NCBI GenBank assembly: GCA_964389805.1
Contig: CAYMFU010000126.1
Coordinates: 1 to 47,227, forward strand
Length of the DNA: 47,227 bases
From: JAGTVG01 sp964389805
GTDB lineage: Bacteria > Bacteroidota > Bacteroidia > Cytophagales > Cyclobacteriaceae
Direction of reading: 5' to 3'
Position numbers and translations under genes: made by a program. The notes under the pieces are model-generated. The model made no database searches, was not told where the DNA came from, and worked only from the letters and a program-made list of their open reading frames with translations. This document shows positions 35,198 to 43,598 of this stretch, piece by piece (the first letter of the stretch is position 1; each line of letters begins with the position of its first letter).

Positions 35198-35995
35198 ATG
35201 AAACATTCACTGACAAAACTCCTTCTTGTAGTATTAGTCACATCATGCAGTACAAGCAGCACTTTGATGCAATCGATCATGTATGGTGATGATGGACTAT
35301 CAGAATCTGAGGTAATTGAAGGATTAAAGACCGCTTTAAATATTGGTACGGATAAAGCCGTAACATTAGTATCTGATCCTGATGGCTATCTTAAAGACCA
35401 AGTCATTAAGATTCTATTACCGCAAGAATTGAATAAGCTCATAAATGATCTCCGGGATGCCCCTGGCGGGGAACAGATTTACAATGCCACGATAAAACCA
35501 TTGATTGAAGACCTTATAAATGCTATAAACCGGTCCGCATCAGATGCAGCGTCTGAAGCTATTCCAATATTTAAAAATGCAATAACGGAAATGACCATAC
35601 AGGATGGATGGGCTATATTAAAAGGAGACTATAAAAATGCAGGCAACAGCTCCGCCACAAGGTATTTTCAGGATAAGACCTCCGCTGACTTGAGTAATCT
35701 GTTTCAACCTAGTATCGAAGCCTCGCTGAACAAGCCGCTTATTGGAAATACTTCTGCAAATACAATTTGGAACAAGTTCCTTCAGGCTTATAATGCCGTT
35801 CAAAAAAGTCCGGCCAATTTTCTCATGAATCTTGATCCTGTAAATGAGCCTGACCTGTCAGTATATGTCACCGACAAAGCACTTGATGGATTATTTATCA
35901 AAATTGCAGATGAAGAAAAGGAGATCCGGGATGACCCTTATAAGTATGCAAATGATATTATAAAAAAAGTATTTGGGGATGACTCAGTCAAATAA
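35198..35995 (+). CDS. DUF4197 lipoprotein
   Basis: The 265-residue protein has a lipoprotein signal (KLLLVVLVTSC, lipobox VTSC, Cys17). The rest fits DUF4197: LSESEVIEGLKTALNIGTDK, VKILLPQELN-type helix (IKILLPQELNKL), FKNAITEMTIQDGWAILKGD, ATRYFQDKTSADL, LFQPSIEASL and TDKALDGLFIKIADEEKEIR. The function of the family is unknown; it is an exported, helix-rich protein found in Gram-negatives. It stands alone between serA and the small minus-strand gene. Confidence 0.85.
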   Translation: MKHSLTKLLLVVLVTSCSTSSTLMQSIMYGDDGLSESEVIEGLKTALNIGTDKAVTLVSDPDGYLKDQVIKILLPQELNKLINDLRDAPGGEQIYNATIKPLIEDLINAINRSASDAASEAIPIFKNAITEMTIQDGWAILKGDYKNAGNSSATRYFQDKTSADLSNLFQPSIEASLNKPLIGNTSANTIWNKFLQAYNAVQKSPANFLMNLDPVNEPDLSVYVTDKALDGLFIKIADEEKEIRDDPYKYANDIIKKVFGDDSVK

Positions 35996-36113
35996 CTCTT
36001 ACCCTTAGAGAGTACCAGCATTTAAAGAAACCAATGGTAATATACAATTGACTATGAAATAAATACACCTGGCTTGCCTGCTTATATAATGGTTCAGCCC
36101 GGACTAATAAATC

Positions 36114-36365
36114 TTAGTTCTCAAGTTTTTTAACTTTCTGCAATTCAGTAGCAGCATCGACCATTAAGTGCCACGTCACGACTTTTCCGGTCTCTATAGA
36201 CTCATAGGCAAGCCCCTTTTCCATTTCAATCACTTTAGACTTACCCAGGTCATACCTTAGCGCATCTACTATATCACCTGGTTTTAATGGATTCTGATCT
36301 AGATCGACCATACGCAGATTAGATGATTTATCGGCCTTCCCTTTCTTCTTAAAAAAATTAAACAT
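36114..36365 (-). CDS. Small hypothetical protein
   Basis: The 83-residue protein begins with a basic stretch (MFNFFKKKGKADK) followed by a compact beta-rich part (LKPGDIVDALRYDLGKSKVI, then GLAYESIETGKVVTWHLMVD). The PGDIVDxLRYxxGKSxV pattern looks like a small SH3/KOW-like barrel. It has normal coding character and is set divergently from the SPFH gene, 151 bases away. I do not recognise a named family. Confidence 0.55.
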   Translation of the reverse strand: MFNFFKKKGKADKSSNLRMVDLDQNPLKPGDIVDALRYDLGKSKVIEMEKGLAYESIETGKVVTWHLMVDAATELQKVKKLEN

Positions 36366-36516
36366 ATTGTTTTTTACTTGTTCCTCTGTACGTTCAAATC
36401 AAATATACCCAACTGATATATTAAAAATAAAATAAAACTCAAACCTTTTTTAATATTGCCCGTAAAATATAGTATCTTTATGATATCATTTTAATATCAA
36501 TTTAAATTTTAATAAA

Positions 36517-37374
36517 ATGGAACAGGAAAAAGAATATAATCCCATCTCCGGTTATTTAATGTTAACCATATTAGTGATCGTATTGATATTCGGAATTTAT
36601 TCCGTTGTCATCATTCCAAATCCAGTATTTATTGTTTTACTGGTACTATTTACCGTACTGATGGTCATTGGATTCGTAATTGTTTACCCTAATTATTCCA
36701 GTGTAATGACCTTATTCGGAAAATACAAAGGGACAATAAAAAAGAATGGCTTTCACTGGGTTAATCCTTTCTTCATCCGCAAGAAAGTTAGCCTGAGGGC
36801 ACAGAACTTTGACAGTGAAAAGATCAAGGTAAACGACAAACTGGGAAATCCCATACAAATTAGTGTCATCCTGGTGTGGAAGGTAGAAAATACGTTTAAA
36901 GCAGCATTCCAGGTCAATGACTATGAACATTTCGTAAGGGTTCAATCAGATGCTGCGGTGAGAGGGTTGGCGGGGACCTACCCCTATGACAACTTTGACG
37001 ATGAGCAGGCGGAGATCACCTTAAGATCCGGATTAAAGGAGATCAATCATGCACTGGAAAAAGAGCTGTCGGAGCGACTGGATATTGCAGGTTTGTATGT
37101 GATCGAAGCCCGGATAGGATATCTTGCATATGCCCCGGAAATTGCAAGCGCAATGTTAAGGCGACAGCAGGCCACAGCGATCGTATCAGCCAGGCAAAAG
37201 ATTGTTGAAGGAGCAGTGGGAATGGTTGAAATGGCTCTGGCAGAACTGAATAAGAAGGACATCATAGATCTGGATGAAGAAAGAAAAGCAGCAATGGTCA
37301 GCAACCTTATGGTGGTATTATGTGCCGATAAAGATGCAAGTCCTGTTATAAACACAGGCACACTTCATCAATAG
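36517..37374 (+). CDS. SPFH/Band 7 domain protein
   Basis: The 285-residue protein has two N-terminal membrane segments (about residues 12-30 and 36-55) then an SPFH domain: VMTLFGKYKGTIKKNGFHWV, NPFFIRKKVSLRAQNFDSEK, QISVILVWKVENTFKAAFQV, YEHFVRVQSDAAVRGLAGTY, and the C-terminal IARIGYLAYAPEIA-like region (VIEARIGYLAYAPEIASAML) with KIVEGAVGMVEMAL. It differs from the prohibitin homologue at 23114. SPFH proteins scaffold membrane microdomains. It is the first of four closely spaced plus-strand genes (gaps 8, 20 and 4 bases). Confidence 0.87.
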   Translation: MEQEKEYNPISGYLMLTILVIVLIFGIYSVVIIPNPVFIVLLVLFTVLMVIGFVIVYPNYSSVMTLFGKYKGTIKKNGFHWVNPFFIRKKVSLRAQNFDSEKIKVNDKLGNPIQISVILVWKVENTFKAAFQVNDYEHFVRVQSDAAVRGLAGTYPYDNFDDEQAEITLRSGLKEINHALEKELSERLDIAGLYVIEARIGYLAYAPEIASAMLRRQQATAIVSARQKIVEGAVGMVEMALAELNKKDIIDLDEERKAAMVSNLMVVLCADKDASPVINTGTLHQ

Positions 37375-37382
37375 TCGAAACC

Positions 37383-37907
37383 ATGGATAAGAAATTGTTT
37401 AATGAAGAACAGCGTTTTGATCAATTATGGTTGAAAGTCCCCCTTTATGTGTTTGCTGTTGGGAATGTGGTATTATTCGCGTATGGATTTTACCAACAAA
37501 TGATTGTAGGCGAACCATGGGGGGATAATTCCTTGTCTGATGTGGGGCTTGTCTTTGTAACAGTTCTTGTGTTTCTGATTTGGGGAGTTGTATTTTTTCT
37601 TTTCGAGAAAACGAAATTGATCACCGTTTTTTACGAAAAGAAGATACTGCTAAGATTTCCTCCTTTCTTTTCTAAAGAAAAAGCAATCCCTATCCATATG
37701 ATCAAAAAGATGGAAGTGCGGAAATACAATCCTATTTCAGAATTTGGAGGTTGGGGATTAAGATACGGTTTTAACGGAAAAGCCTATAACATCAAAGGAA
37801 ATATGGGATTACAGATCCATTTTATTAGTGGTAAAAGACTCCTTATTGGAACACAAAAACCTGAGCAAGTTAATTGGGCCATAAATAAAATGCTCACTTC
37901 AGAATAA
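37383..37907 (+). CDS. Two-helix membrane protein with PH-like domain
   Basis: The 174-residue protein has two membrane segments (about residues 18-38 and 55-78), then a cytoplasmic domain ITVFYEKKILLRFPPFFSKE ... IPIHMIKKMEVRKYNPISEF, GGWGLRYGFNGKAYNIKGNM, GLQIHFISGKRLLIGTQKPE. That order of strands resembles the bacterial PH domains of YdbS/YdbT-type membrane proteins. It follows the SPFH gene by 8 bases and precedes the Arc-like gene, so it is likely part of a membrane-associated complex with the SPFH protein; that is inference from position. Confidence 0.6.
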   Translation: MDKKLFNEEQRFDQLWLKVPLYVFAVGNVVLFAYGFYQQMIVGEPWGDNSLSDVGLVFVTVLVFLIWGVVFFLFEKTKLITVFYEKKILLRFPPFFSKEKAIPIHMIKKMEVRKYNPISEFGGWGLRYGFNGKAYNIKGNMGLQIHFISGKRLLIGTQKPEQVNWAINKMLTSE

Positions 37908-37927
37908 ATCATTGACAGAATTGAATA

Positions 37928-38086
37928 ATGGCAAAGAAAAAACCATTTGTATTAAGGATCAGCCTGGAATCGATGGAAGCAGTTGAAAAATGGGCCGCGG
38001 ATGAGTTCAGAAGTACCAATGGACAATTAGAATGGATCATTGATAAAGCATTAAAAGAATCTGGAAGAAAACCGAAAAAAAAATAA
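37928..38086 (+). CDS. Arc-like ribbon-helix-helix DNA-binding protein
   Basis: The 52-residue frame reads MAKKKPFVLRISLESMEAVE and continues KWAADEFRSTNGQLEWIIDK to a basic tail ESGRKPKKK. This is the beta-strand plus two-helix layout of the Arc/MetJ fold, where the N-terminal strand (KKPFVLRIS) contacts DNA and the RSTNGQLEWII helix dimerises. Such proteins usually repress transcription; here the likely target is its own operon. It is set between the PH-like gene (20-base gap) and the zinc-ribbon gene (4-base gap). Confidence 0.75.
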   Translation: MAKKKPFVLRISLESMEAVEKWAADEFRSTNGQLEWIIDKALKESGRKPKKK

Positions 38087-38090
38087 GAAT

Positions 38091-38312
38091 ATGAAAAACA
38101 ACATTTCACACATCAATTACCGATGCCCAAAATGTAACAGCAGGCAATACCGTACTGAAATTATAAGCACAACCGGTGGGTTATTTACCAAAATATTCGA
38201 TATTCAGCATCGTAAATTTACAGCTGTAATATGTGAGCAATGCACCTATACTGAGTTTTATAAAACTAAGAGCAGTCAACTGGCCAATGTGTTTGATTTC
38301 TTCACAAATTAA
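38091..38312 (+). CDS. Small zinc-ribbon nucleic-acid-binding protein
   Basis: The 73-residue protein has two Cys pairs, CPKCNSRQYRTE and CEQCTYTEFYK, that make a zinc ribbon. The middle TTGGLFTKIFDIQHRKFTAV and end SSQLANVFDFFTN match a conserved group of predicted nucleic-acid-binding zinc-ribbon proteins. The exact role is unknown. It starts 4 bases after the Arc-like gene and closes the SPFH cluster. Confidence 0.75.
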   Translation: MKNNISHINYRCPKCNSRQYRTEIISTTGGLFTKIFDIQHRKFTAVICEQCTYTEFYKTKSSQLANVFDFFTN

Positions 38313-38407
38313 AGTAAACGAGATTAACAGCTTTATATTAATATTGCTTTACTTTATATATTAAATATTATTTAATATTTTGAGAAAAAATTTTAACTGA
38401 CCTGGTT

Positions 38408-38800
38408 ATGCGAAAGAAACAATTAAGTTTAATGATTCAATTGGCAATATCGGACAATAGGCTTTCTGAACGGGAAGAAAGACTGATATTCAATTTGGGA
38501 AAGCTTCACAATATTTCAGATGCGGAAGTAAAAGAGTTGATCAAAAAACCTGAGCCAATCGGGCCCATAGAAGCATTAACCAATGACGAGAAATTTCAAT
38601 ACCTGTATATGGTCATACAAATGATGAAAATTGACAGGAAAATATTTAAATCCGAAGTTGAATTCTGTAAAGACCTGGCAGATAAATTGGGATTCAAGAA
38701 AGGTGTTGTAGCAGAATTGTCATCCAAGATCTACAGTGATCCGGTAATCACCTCCGACCGGGAAGCATTGATGAAATCGGCCTTCAGGTATCTGAAATAA
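38408..38800 (+). CDS. TerB-like helical protein
   Basis: The 130-residue all-helical protein has the layout of TerB-family proteins: LSLMIQLAISDNRLSEREER near the N-terminus, then FQYLYMVIQMMKIDRKIFKS with an acidic metal-binding-like pattern (D-x-x-ExE, D-x-K). TerB domains occur in tellurite-resistance and general stress loci, but single copies such as this have no known role. It has no signal peptide. A 95-base gap separates it from the zinc-ribbon gene. Confidence 0.65.
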   Translation: MRKKQLSLMIQLAISDNRLSEREERLIFNLGKLHNISDAEVKELIKKPEPIGPIEALTNDEKFQYLYMVIQMMKIDRKIFKSEVEFCKDLADKLGFKKGVVAELSSKIYSDPVITSDREALMKSAFRYLK

Positions 38801-38886
38801 AGAACACAGTCAATCCGAATCCTACCGATCATAAGATATTCAGGAATAAATATATCCTCTCTGCCCGAATTCCGTAATAATGCAAT

Positions 38887-39387
38887 ATGGTTCGTTTCAA
38901 TATAATATTATCTTTACTAATCCTCCTCAGCATCCCTTTTTTTGTTAATGGCCAGCCCGAGATACCTGATGTCAATACCAGGGTGGTAAGCTATGTTAAA
39001 ACTGTAATTGGATCAACTGTGGGACGTGGTGAGTGCTGGGATCTGGCGGACCAGGCTTTAACTGTAGCTGATGCTCAATTTGATAAAACTTCACCTAGCA
39101 CAATATATATTTTCGGCAAACAATACAATCCGGAAAAAGAAGAAGTCCTTCCAGGCGATATTATACAGTTTGAAAACGTAACGGTATCTTACAAAGATGG
39201 GAATATGATCTTTACCGAAAACTATAAGCACCATACAGCCATCGTCTATGATGTAAAAGAAAACGGTTCTCTCCAGCTTGCCCATCAAAACACAAGCTTC
39301 GGCGGCCGAAAAGTCGCTTTGAGTGATTTCAATTCAGATAATGTGAAAAAAGGTAAACTGCTTTTTTATCACCCTGTTGCAGATTAG
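38887..39387 (+). CDS. Secreted CHAP/NlpC-like putative cysteine amidase
   Basis: The 166-residue protein has a signal peptide (MVRFNIILSLLILLSIPFFV, cut after VNG). The mature part has the CHAP/NlpC order: catalytic Cys in GRGECWDLADQAL, the turn LPGDIIQFENV, the His in HHTAIVYDVKENG, and a polar residue in LAHQN. This would cleave peptidoglycan peptides or similar amides outside the cytoplasm. The assignment to CHAP rather than another papain-fold group is by motif order only. It stands alone, with repeats in the spacer after it. Confidence 0.55.
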   Translation: MVRFNIILSLLILLSIPFFVNGQPEIPDVNTRVVSYVKTVIGSTVGRGECWDLADQALTVADAQFDKTSPSTIYIFGKQYNPEKEEVLPGDIIQFENVTVSYKDGNMIFTENYKHHTAIVYDVKENGSLQLAHQNTSFGGRKVALSDFNSDNVKKGKLLFYHPVAD

Positions 39388-39704
39388 GAAGATATTGAAG
39401 CATTATTGCATTAGCTTGTGCCAATGGAACAAGCGATGAAACTTTCTTCTACATGCAGATGCAAAACAAATAAAATTCGAATTCCTTTGATTACCTGAAG
39501 CAAAATGAACAGTTCATGTAAGTATCTTCGATAACTTGATACAAATGGAACAGGCAATGGATTTCCCTTGAATTACCTGCCATAAATCATACCAATCCAT
39601 AATTAACTATCAAGGATTTCTCATACATTTTAGCCTAGTTGCTCATTTAACATATAATTTATTGCAATATTGATTATCTTTCAATCGGATTCAAATTTTG
39701 CATA
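39388..39704 (+). other. 317-base intergenic spacer with degenerate direct repeats
   Basis: A segment starting TAGCTTGTGCCAATGGAACA at 39412 recurs with changes at 39532 (TAACTTGATACAAATGGAAC), a 120-base period. A second element, CCTTTGATTACCTGAAGCA near 39484, is echoed by CCCTTGAATTACCTGCCA near 39566. The order is A1-B1-A2-B2. No ORF or clear promoter was found. Confidence 0.4.
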
Positions 39705-41129
39705 ATGAGCTTTACCCTTCTGGGATTTATCATCTACCTTCTTATCATTCTTGCCGTCGGATTAGTCACCTATAATGCAAACAAGAGCCATTTTGACTTT
39801 TTTCTGGGTGGGCGTAAGGTAAATCACTGGGTTGTTGCTTTCAGTGAAAGAGCATCAGGTGAGTCGGCCTGGTTGCTGTTAGGCTTGCCTGGCGCAGCCT
39901 ATGCTTTGGGTGTAGTTGAAGTCTGGACTGCCATAGGATGCGTCTGGGGAATAATATTCTATTGGTACGTAATTGCTGAAGATCTTCGCAGAGAATCTGA
40001 AAAAGTGGCTTCGATGACTTTACCGGATTTTTTTGCACAGAAATTTCAGAAAGGAAAAACCGCCATCCGAATAACTGCTACCCTTATCATCATCTTTTTT
40101 TTTATGTTTTATCTTTCAGCACAATTTAATGGCGCGGGCAAGGTCTTGTTTGTGACTTTTGGGATAGACCAGTTTTGGGGCATGGTGATCGGAGCCTCAT
40201 TTATTATTGTATATACCATGCTTGGAGGATTTTTTGCAGTGGCTTTTACAGATATGATCCAGGGGATCATCATGATCAGTGCTTTAGTCATACTTCCCCT
40301 GGCCGGGCTGGCTGAAATTCTTGCCACTAAGGGTGAGTTTGCCCAGGCCATAGCTTCATCAGGGGAAAGCTATATTAGCCTTACAGGGAATAAATCTGGC
40401 TGGCTGGCCTTTGCCTTTATTATCAGTGGCCTCAGTTGGGGATTTGGATATATGGGACAACCTCATCTGTTAACCCGGTTCATGTCGATAAAAAACCCAG
40501 CGAAGATCAAAATAAGTCGTAGAATAGCCATTGCATGGGCTATCCCGGCCTTTACAGGCGGATTGGTCATTGGACTTGTAGGCCTGGCTTTATACGGGAA
40601 AGGGTATTTTGAAGATGTAGAACAGGTCATGCCACACCTGGCGAATGAACTTTTGCCTTCATGGTTAGCTGGAATTTTCATTTCCGGGGCTATTGCCGCC
40701 ATGATGTCCACTGCTGACAGCCAACTACTGGTTATATCATCGTCTGTGATAGAGGACATTTATCACAAAACACTCAATAAAAAGGTTTCAGAAAAGCTAT
40801 TGTTGAAATTGAGCCGTGCAATTACTATCGTTGTAGGTGTACTTGGGTTCATGATCGCCATATCTTCAGGAAAACTTATTTTTTCAATGGTATCCTATGC
40901 CTGGGCAGGATTGGGTGCTTCTTTCGGTCCGGCATTATTCCTCACCCTTAAGTGGAGGAAAACCACCTGGCAAGGGGTGCTATCCGGCATGATTGTTGGA
41001 ACCATTTCTACTATTATATGGAGTGAGATATCCTGGCTCGATTCTGTAATAAGTGCCCGCCTTTCATCTTTTATATTTGCCTCTCTGACAGTTTATTTTG
41101 TCAGCCTCATGGGTTATTCAGAAAAGTAA
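39705..41129 (+). CDS. Sodium:solute symporter, PutP-like (SSS family)
   Basis: The 474-residue protein has about 13 membrane segments. Family signatures are LGGRKVNHWVVAFSERASGE at about 33-52, SAWLLLGLPGAAYALG, SAQFNGAGKVLFVTFG, YTMLGGFFAVAFTDMIQG (a core sodium-binding region), GFGYMGQPHLLTRFMSIKN and SGAIAAMMSTADSQLLVISS. The pattern is that of sodium:proline symporters; the substrate could also be another amino or organic acid. It is a single gene with no obvious catabolic partner next to it. Confidence 0.88.
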   Translation: MSFTLLGFIIYLLIILAVGLVTYNANKSHFDFFLGGRKVNHWVVAFSERASGESAWLLLGLPGAAYALGVVEVWTAIGCVWGIIFYWYVIAEDLRRESEKVASMTLPDFFAQKFQKGKTAIRITATLIIIFFFMFYLSAQFNGAGKVLFVTFGIDQFWGMVIGASFIIVYTMLGGFFAVAFTDMIQGIIMISALVILPLAGLAEILATKGEFAQAIASSGESYISLTGNKSGWLAFAFIISGLSWGFGYMGQPHLLTRFMSIKNPAKIKISRRIAIAWAIPAFTGGLVIGLVGLALYGKGYFEDVEQVMPHLANELLPSWLAGIFISGAIAAMMSTADSQLLVISSSVIEDIYHKTLNKKVSEKLLLKLSRAITIVVGVLGFMIAISSGKLIFSMVSYAWAGLGASFGPALFLTLKWRKTTWQGVLSGMIVGTISTIIWSEISWLDSVISARLSSFIFASLTVYFVSLMGYSEK

Positions 41130-41432
41130 TATACCAGTTTCAATAATAATCTTACGAATTATTATATACCGCAAATGTAGAATTGTTTCTAAAGTTCATT
41201 ATATCTTAATGAGGGCACACGACTAGTTCAATTTAAAAGATCAAGCTCAAGAATAATTATCCGACAATTATATTATGAAGAATACTTCCTGTCATGGGTA
41301 TAAGTTCTGATAAACTTGATGATTTTCAAGAAACCTTCGGTTATCAAACTTATTAGAATTATTTAAATTTCATATGACATTATCGTATATTAGAATCTAT
41401 TAAATTTATAATATTGTCATACCAATACAATC
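41130..41432 (+). other. 303-base intergenic spacer with nested hairpin
   Basis: At 41302-41351 an outer stem AAGTT(C)TGATAA / TTATCAAACTT (one bulged C) encloses an inner stem CTTGA-TGATTT-TCAAG. It lies about 170 bases after the symporter gene. The right part is very AT-rich and probably carries the promoter of the metallo-hydrolase gene, but no consensus match was found. Confidence 0.4.
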
Positions 41433-42167
41433 ATGAAAAAGTTAAAGATATTATCTCTGTTATTTGTCGTATCATGTACATTTTCCTACGCTCAAAATAG
41501 TTTTCAGAAAGATATAATTAAAACCTCCGGCGGCGCACTGGAAATTACCTTTATTTCTCATGGCACCCTGATGTTTAAGTTCAATGATCTTATTATTCAT
41601 ATTGATCCGGTGAGCAGTTATACAGATTATTCAAAGTTACCTGATGCCGATATCATTCTCGTCACTCATCAGCATGGCGATCATCTGAACAAAGAAGCAA
41701 TTAACCTGATTAGCAAATCAGATACAGAAATCATCGTTACTGAAAAGGTTTCACAGGAACTCGACCAGGGAATTATTATGAAGAACTGGGACAAGAGAAA
41801 TGTGAAGGCTATTGAGATCCTGGCAGTTCCCGCTTATAATCTTGTTCATAAAAGAGATAATGGAAGTCCTTTTCATCCCAAGGGAGAAGGAAATGGTTAT
41901 GTAGTCACGTTTGCTGATATAAAGGTTTACATTGGTGGTGATACGGAAAATTTCCCTGAACTAGATGAATTTCCACAGATAGATGTGGCTTTTCTTCCCA
42001 TGAACCTGCCCTATACAATGACTCCGGAAATGGTGGCAGACGCCGCTTTAAGGCTCAAACCAAAAATACTTTACCCCTACCATTTCGGGAATACTGATAC
42101 AGATGAGCTGGTAAAATTATTGGAGAAACATAAAGAAATTGATATTCGTATAAGGAAAATGAATTAA
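41433..42167 (+). CDS. Exported metallo-beta-lactamase-fold hydrolase
   Basis: The 244-residue protein has a signal peptide (MKKLKILSLLFVVSCTFSYA, then QNSF). The metal-binding motif HxHxDH is present in ILVTHQHGDHLNKEA; other ligands are in IGGDTENFPE (Asp) and LYPYHFGNT (His). ITFISHGTLMFKFNDLIIHI is the usual N-terminal strand pair of the UlaG-like / UPF0173-type metallo-hydrolases. It should bind two metal ions, but the substrate is unknown. A periplasmic place is unusual for UlaG relatives, although common in Bacteroidota. Confidence 0.82.
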   Translation: MKKLKILSLLFVVSCTFSYAQNSFQKDIIKTSGGALEITFISHGTLMFKFNDLIIHIDPVSSYTDYSKLPDADIILVTHQHGDHLNKEAINLISKSDTEIIVTEKVSQELDQGIIMKNWDKRNVKAIEILAVPAYNLVHKRDNGSPFHPKGEGNGYVVTFADIKVYIGGDTENFPELDEFPQIDVAFLPMNLPYTMTPEMVADAALRLKPKILYPYHFGNTDTDELVKLLEKHKEIDIRIRKMN

Positions 42168-42355
42168 GTACACGACAACTGATTTGACTAATTACCGTCA
42201 ATAGGAAAATATTTTAATTATATACTTTAAGATTCAAATAAGCTCCAGGTCTCTTCGCATTTTTTAGAATACTACTGATATTAACTGTTAATTTGAAGCG
42301 TTTAGATATGGATTATAGAACAAATCCTTAAATAGAGCAGAATTTAATCCGTTAT

Positions 42356-43270
42356 CTAAATCTCTCTTACCAGTGATTTCATTTTAGTCAATCCGGTTTT
42401 TGCAACCGTAAGGGGATCTTGCTCCCAGTAAGTTCTGTTAAAAAGCTCTAATGATAGAACTTTTACGCCGCCCATATTCTTAAGATCACTCAAAACCTGT
42501 TTAACCGGACCAACACCATCCCCCGGGTATACCCGGTCTGCATCGGTTTGTTCTTCCCTGGCTATGGTGCCAATATAATCATTCATATGGAAGATCTCAA
42601 TTATCTTGCCGTTCAGCATTTTCAAACTATCAAATCCTGAACCTCCCCTGAACATATGATATACATCCGGAAGAAGCCGGACATCGGGATCATCGGCCGA
42701 TGCAGCAACCATGAGGGCCTGTCCTATGTGCCACATAACGGGTGAAGCTCCCCAGAATTCCAATTGTGGCATAACACCTGTTTCCCTTCCAAGTTCCAGG
42801 ATTTCAGCATACTTCTTACCTGCAGCAAAAAAATCCATTGGCTCGTCAGCCGGGACACCTGCTGGTGGAGCTGCTATGCGCTTACCACCTATCGAAGTAA
42901 GAATTTCCATTTCTTCTTTCATCTGTTTCATTCCAGGCTTTCCTCCACTGATCCAGGGCGCAAAGCCAATGGCATTTTCTACCTTTATACCTCGGACATC
43001 GAGATATTGCTTTAAAGAAGCTGCTGAATTTCCCGCTTCCAGGTAGGCCTTTATGTCCCTGACCCAAACCTCTATCCCATCGTATCCAGCCTCAGCTGCG
43101 ATTTCTATATACTTCAATATCCCGGGATTAGTCCCGCTGATTGTACTTGTATTTAAACAAAAACGGAATTCCCCTTGAGCGATTTCCTGCTTTGATACGC
43201 AGGAAGTGGATAACATGGCAGAGGATGAGAGCAGTGTGATATTGGATATTGCTTTCCTTCGATTTATCAT
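42356..43270 (-). CDS. Tat-exported lipoprotein, xylose isomerase-like TIM barrel (sugar phosphate isomerase/epimerase)
   Basis: The 304-residue protein begins MINRRKAISNITLLSSSAML: a twin-arginine pair followed by a lipobox (LSTSC, Cys24). The mature part is an AP-endonuclease-2-type barrel: IAAEAGYDGIEVWVRDIKAY, KVENAIGFAPW, IGGKRIAAPPAGVPA, PQLEFWGAS (Glu), LPDVYHMFRGG (Asp, His), IFHMNDYIG (His) and VLSLELFNR (Glu), which supply the metal ligands. Likely roles are isomerisation or epimerisation of a sugar outside the cytoplasm. Related proteins occur in carbohydrate-use loci, which suits the glycoside hydrolases downstream. Confidence 0.85.
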   Translation of the reverse strand: MINRRKAISNITLLSSSAMLSTSCVSKQEIAQGEFRFCLNTSTISGTNPGILKYIEIAAEAGYDGIEVWVRDIKAYLEAGNSAASLKQYLDVRGIKVENAIGFAPWISGGKPGMKQMKEEMEILTSIGGKRIAAPPAGVPADEPMDFFAAGKKYAEILELGRETGVMPQLEFWGASPVMWHIGQALMVAASADDPDVRLLPDVYHMFRGGSGFDSLKMLNGKIIEIFHMNDYIGTIAREEQTDADRVYPGDGVGPVKQVLSDLKNMGGVKVLSLELFNRTYWEQDPLTVAKTGLTKMKSLVREI

Positions 43271-43598
43271 AGGTCTTCTGGATTAAAAAAATATTTTATA
43301 AAACTTAAACGGTTAATATAACTGATGATAAATTAAGGATAAAACAAATATTTCACAAATTTATCTGTATAGGGGTCCTCTATTAAAGGTTTAGATTTAT
43401 CTGCGAATGAATATATAAGAAAACTTGATATCGAACTGGATGAAAAAATGAAAAGTGAAGGTGTTACCTTTACCTATCCTGATCATGCGGGATTTGCAAT
43501 GGCTACGGAACCAGCCTATGAAGAAATGTATAAAATTTTAGGTGAAAATGCCAGGCGAATAGTTCAAGCTATAAGAAATATTGATTAATTTCAATGGT
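43271..43598 (+). other. 328-base spacer between the TIM-barrel and binding-protein genes
   Basis: The left part (43271-43372) is AT-rich and should carry the promoter of the minus-strand lipoprotein. The right part is filled by the TRAP-binding-protein remnant described separately. No other feature was seen. Confidence 0.4.
43373..43588 (+). pseudogene. 5'-truncated remnant of a TRAP-type (DctP-like) solute-binding protein
   Basis: An open frame of 71 codons, without any usable start before an internal Met, ends at TAA 43586-43588. It reads KGLDLSANEYIRKLDIELDE, then KMKSEGVTFTYPDHAGFAMA and EPAYEEMYKILGENARRIVQ. The pattern (charged helix, GVTFTYPD turn, PAYEEMY..LG....R.V.AI) resembles the last 60-70 residues of DctP-family periplasmic binding proteins. 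An in-frame stop at 43370-43372 closes it upstream. No TRAP membrane subunit is nearby, so it is a relic. The family call is from memory of the C-terminal pattern. Confidence 0.5.

Noticed and set aside
39693..39700. AAATTTTG as the -7 element of the symporter gene
   Set aside because: Although a TTG lies 20 bases upstream, the element ends only 4 bases before the ATG, leaving no leader.
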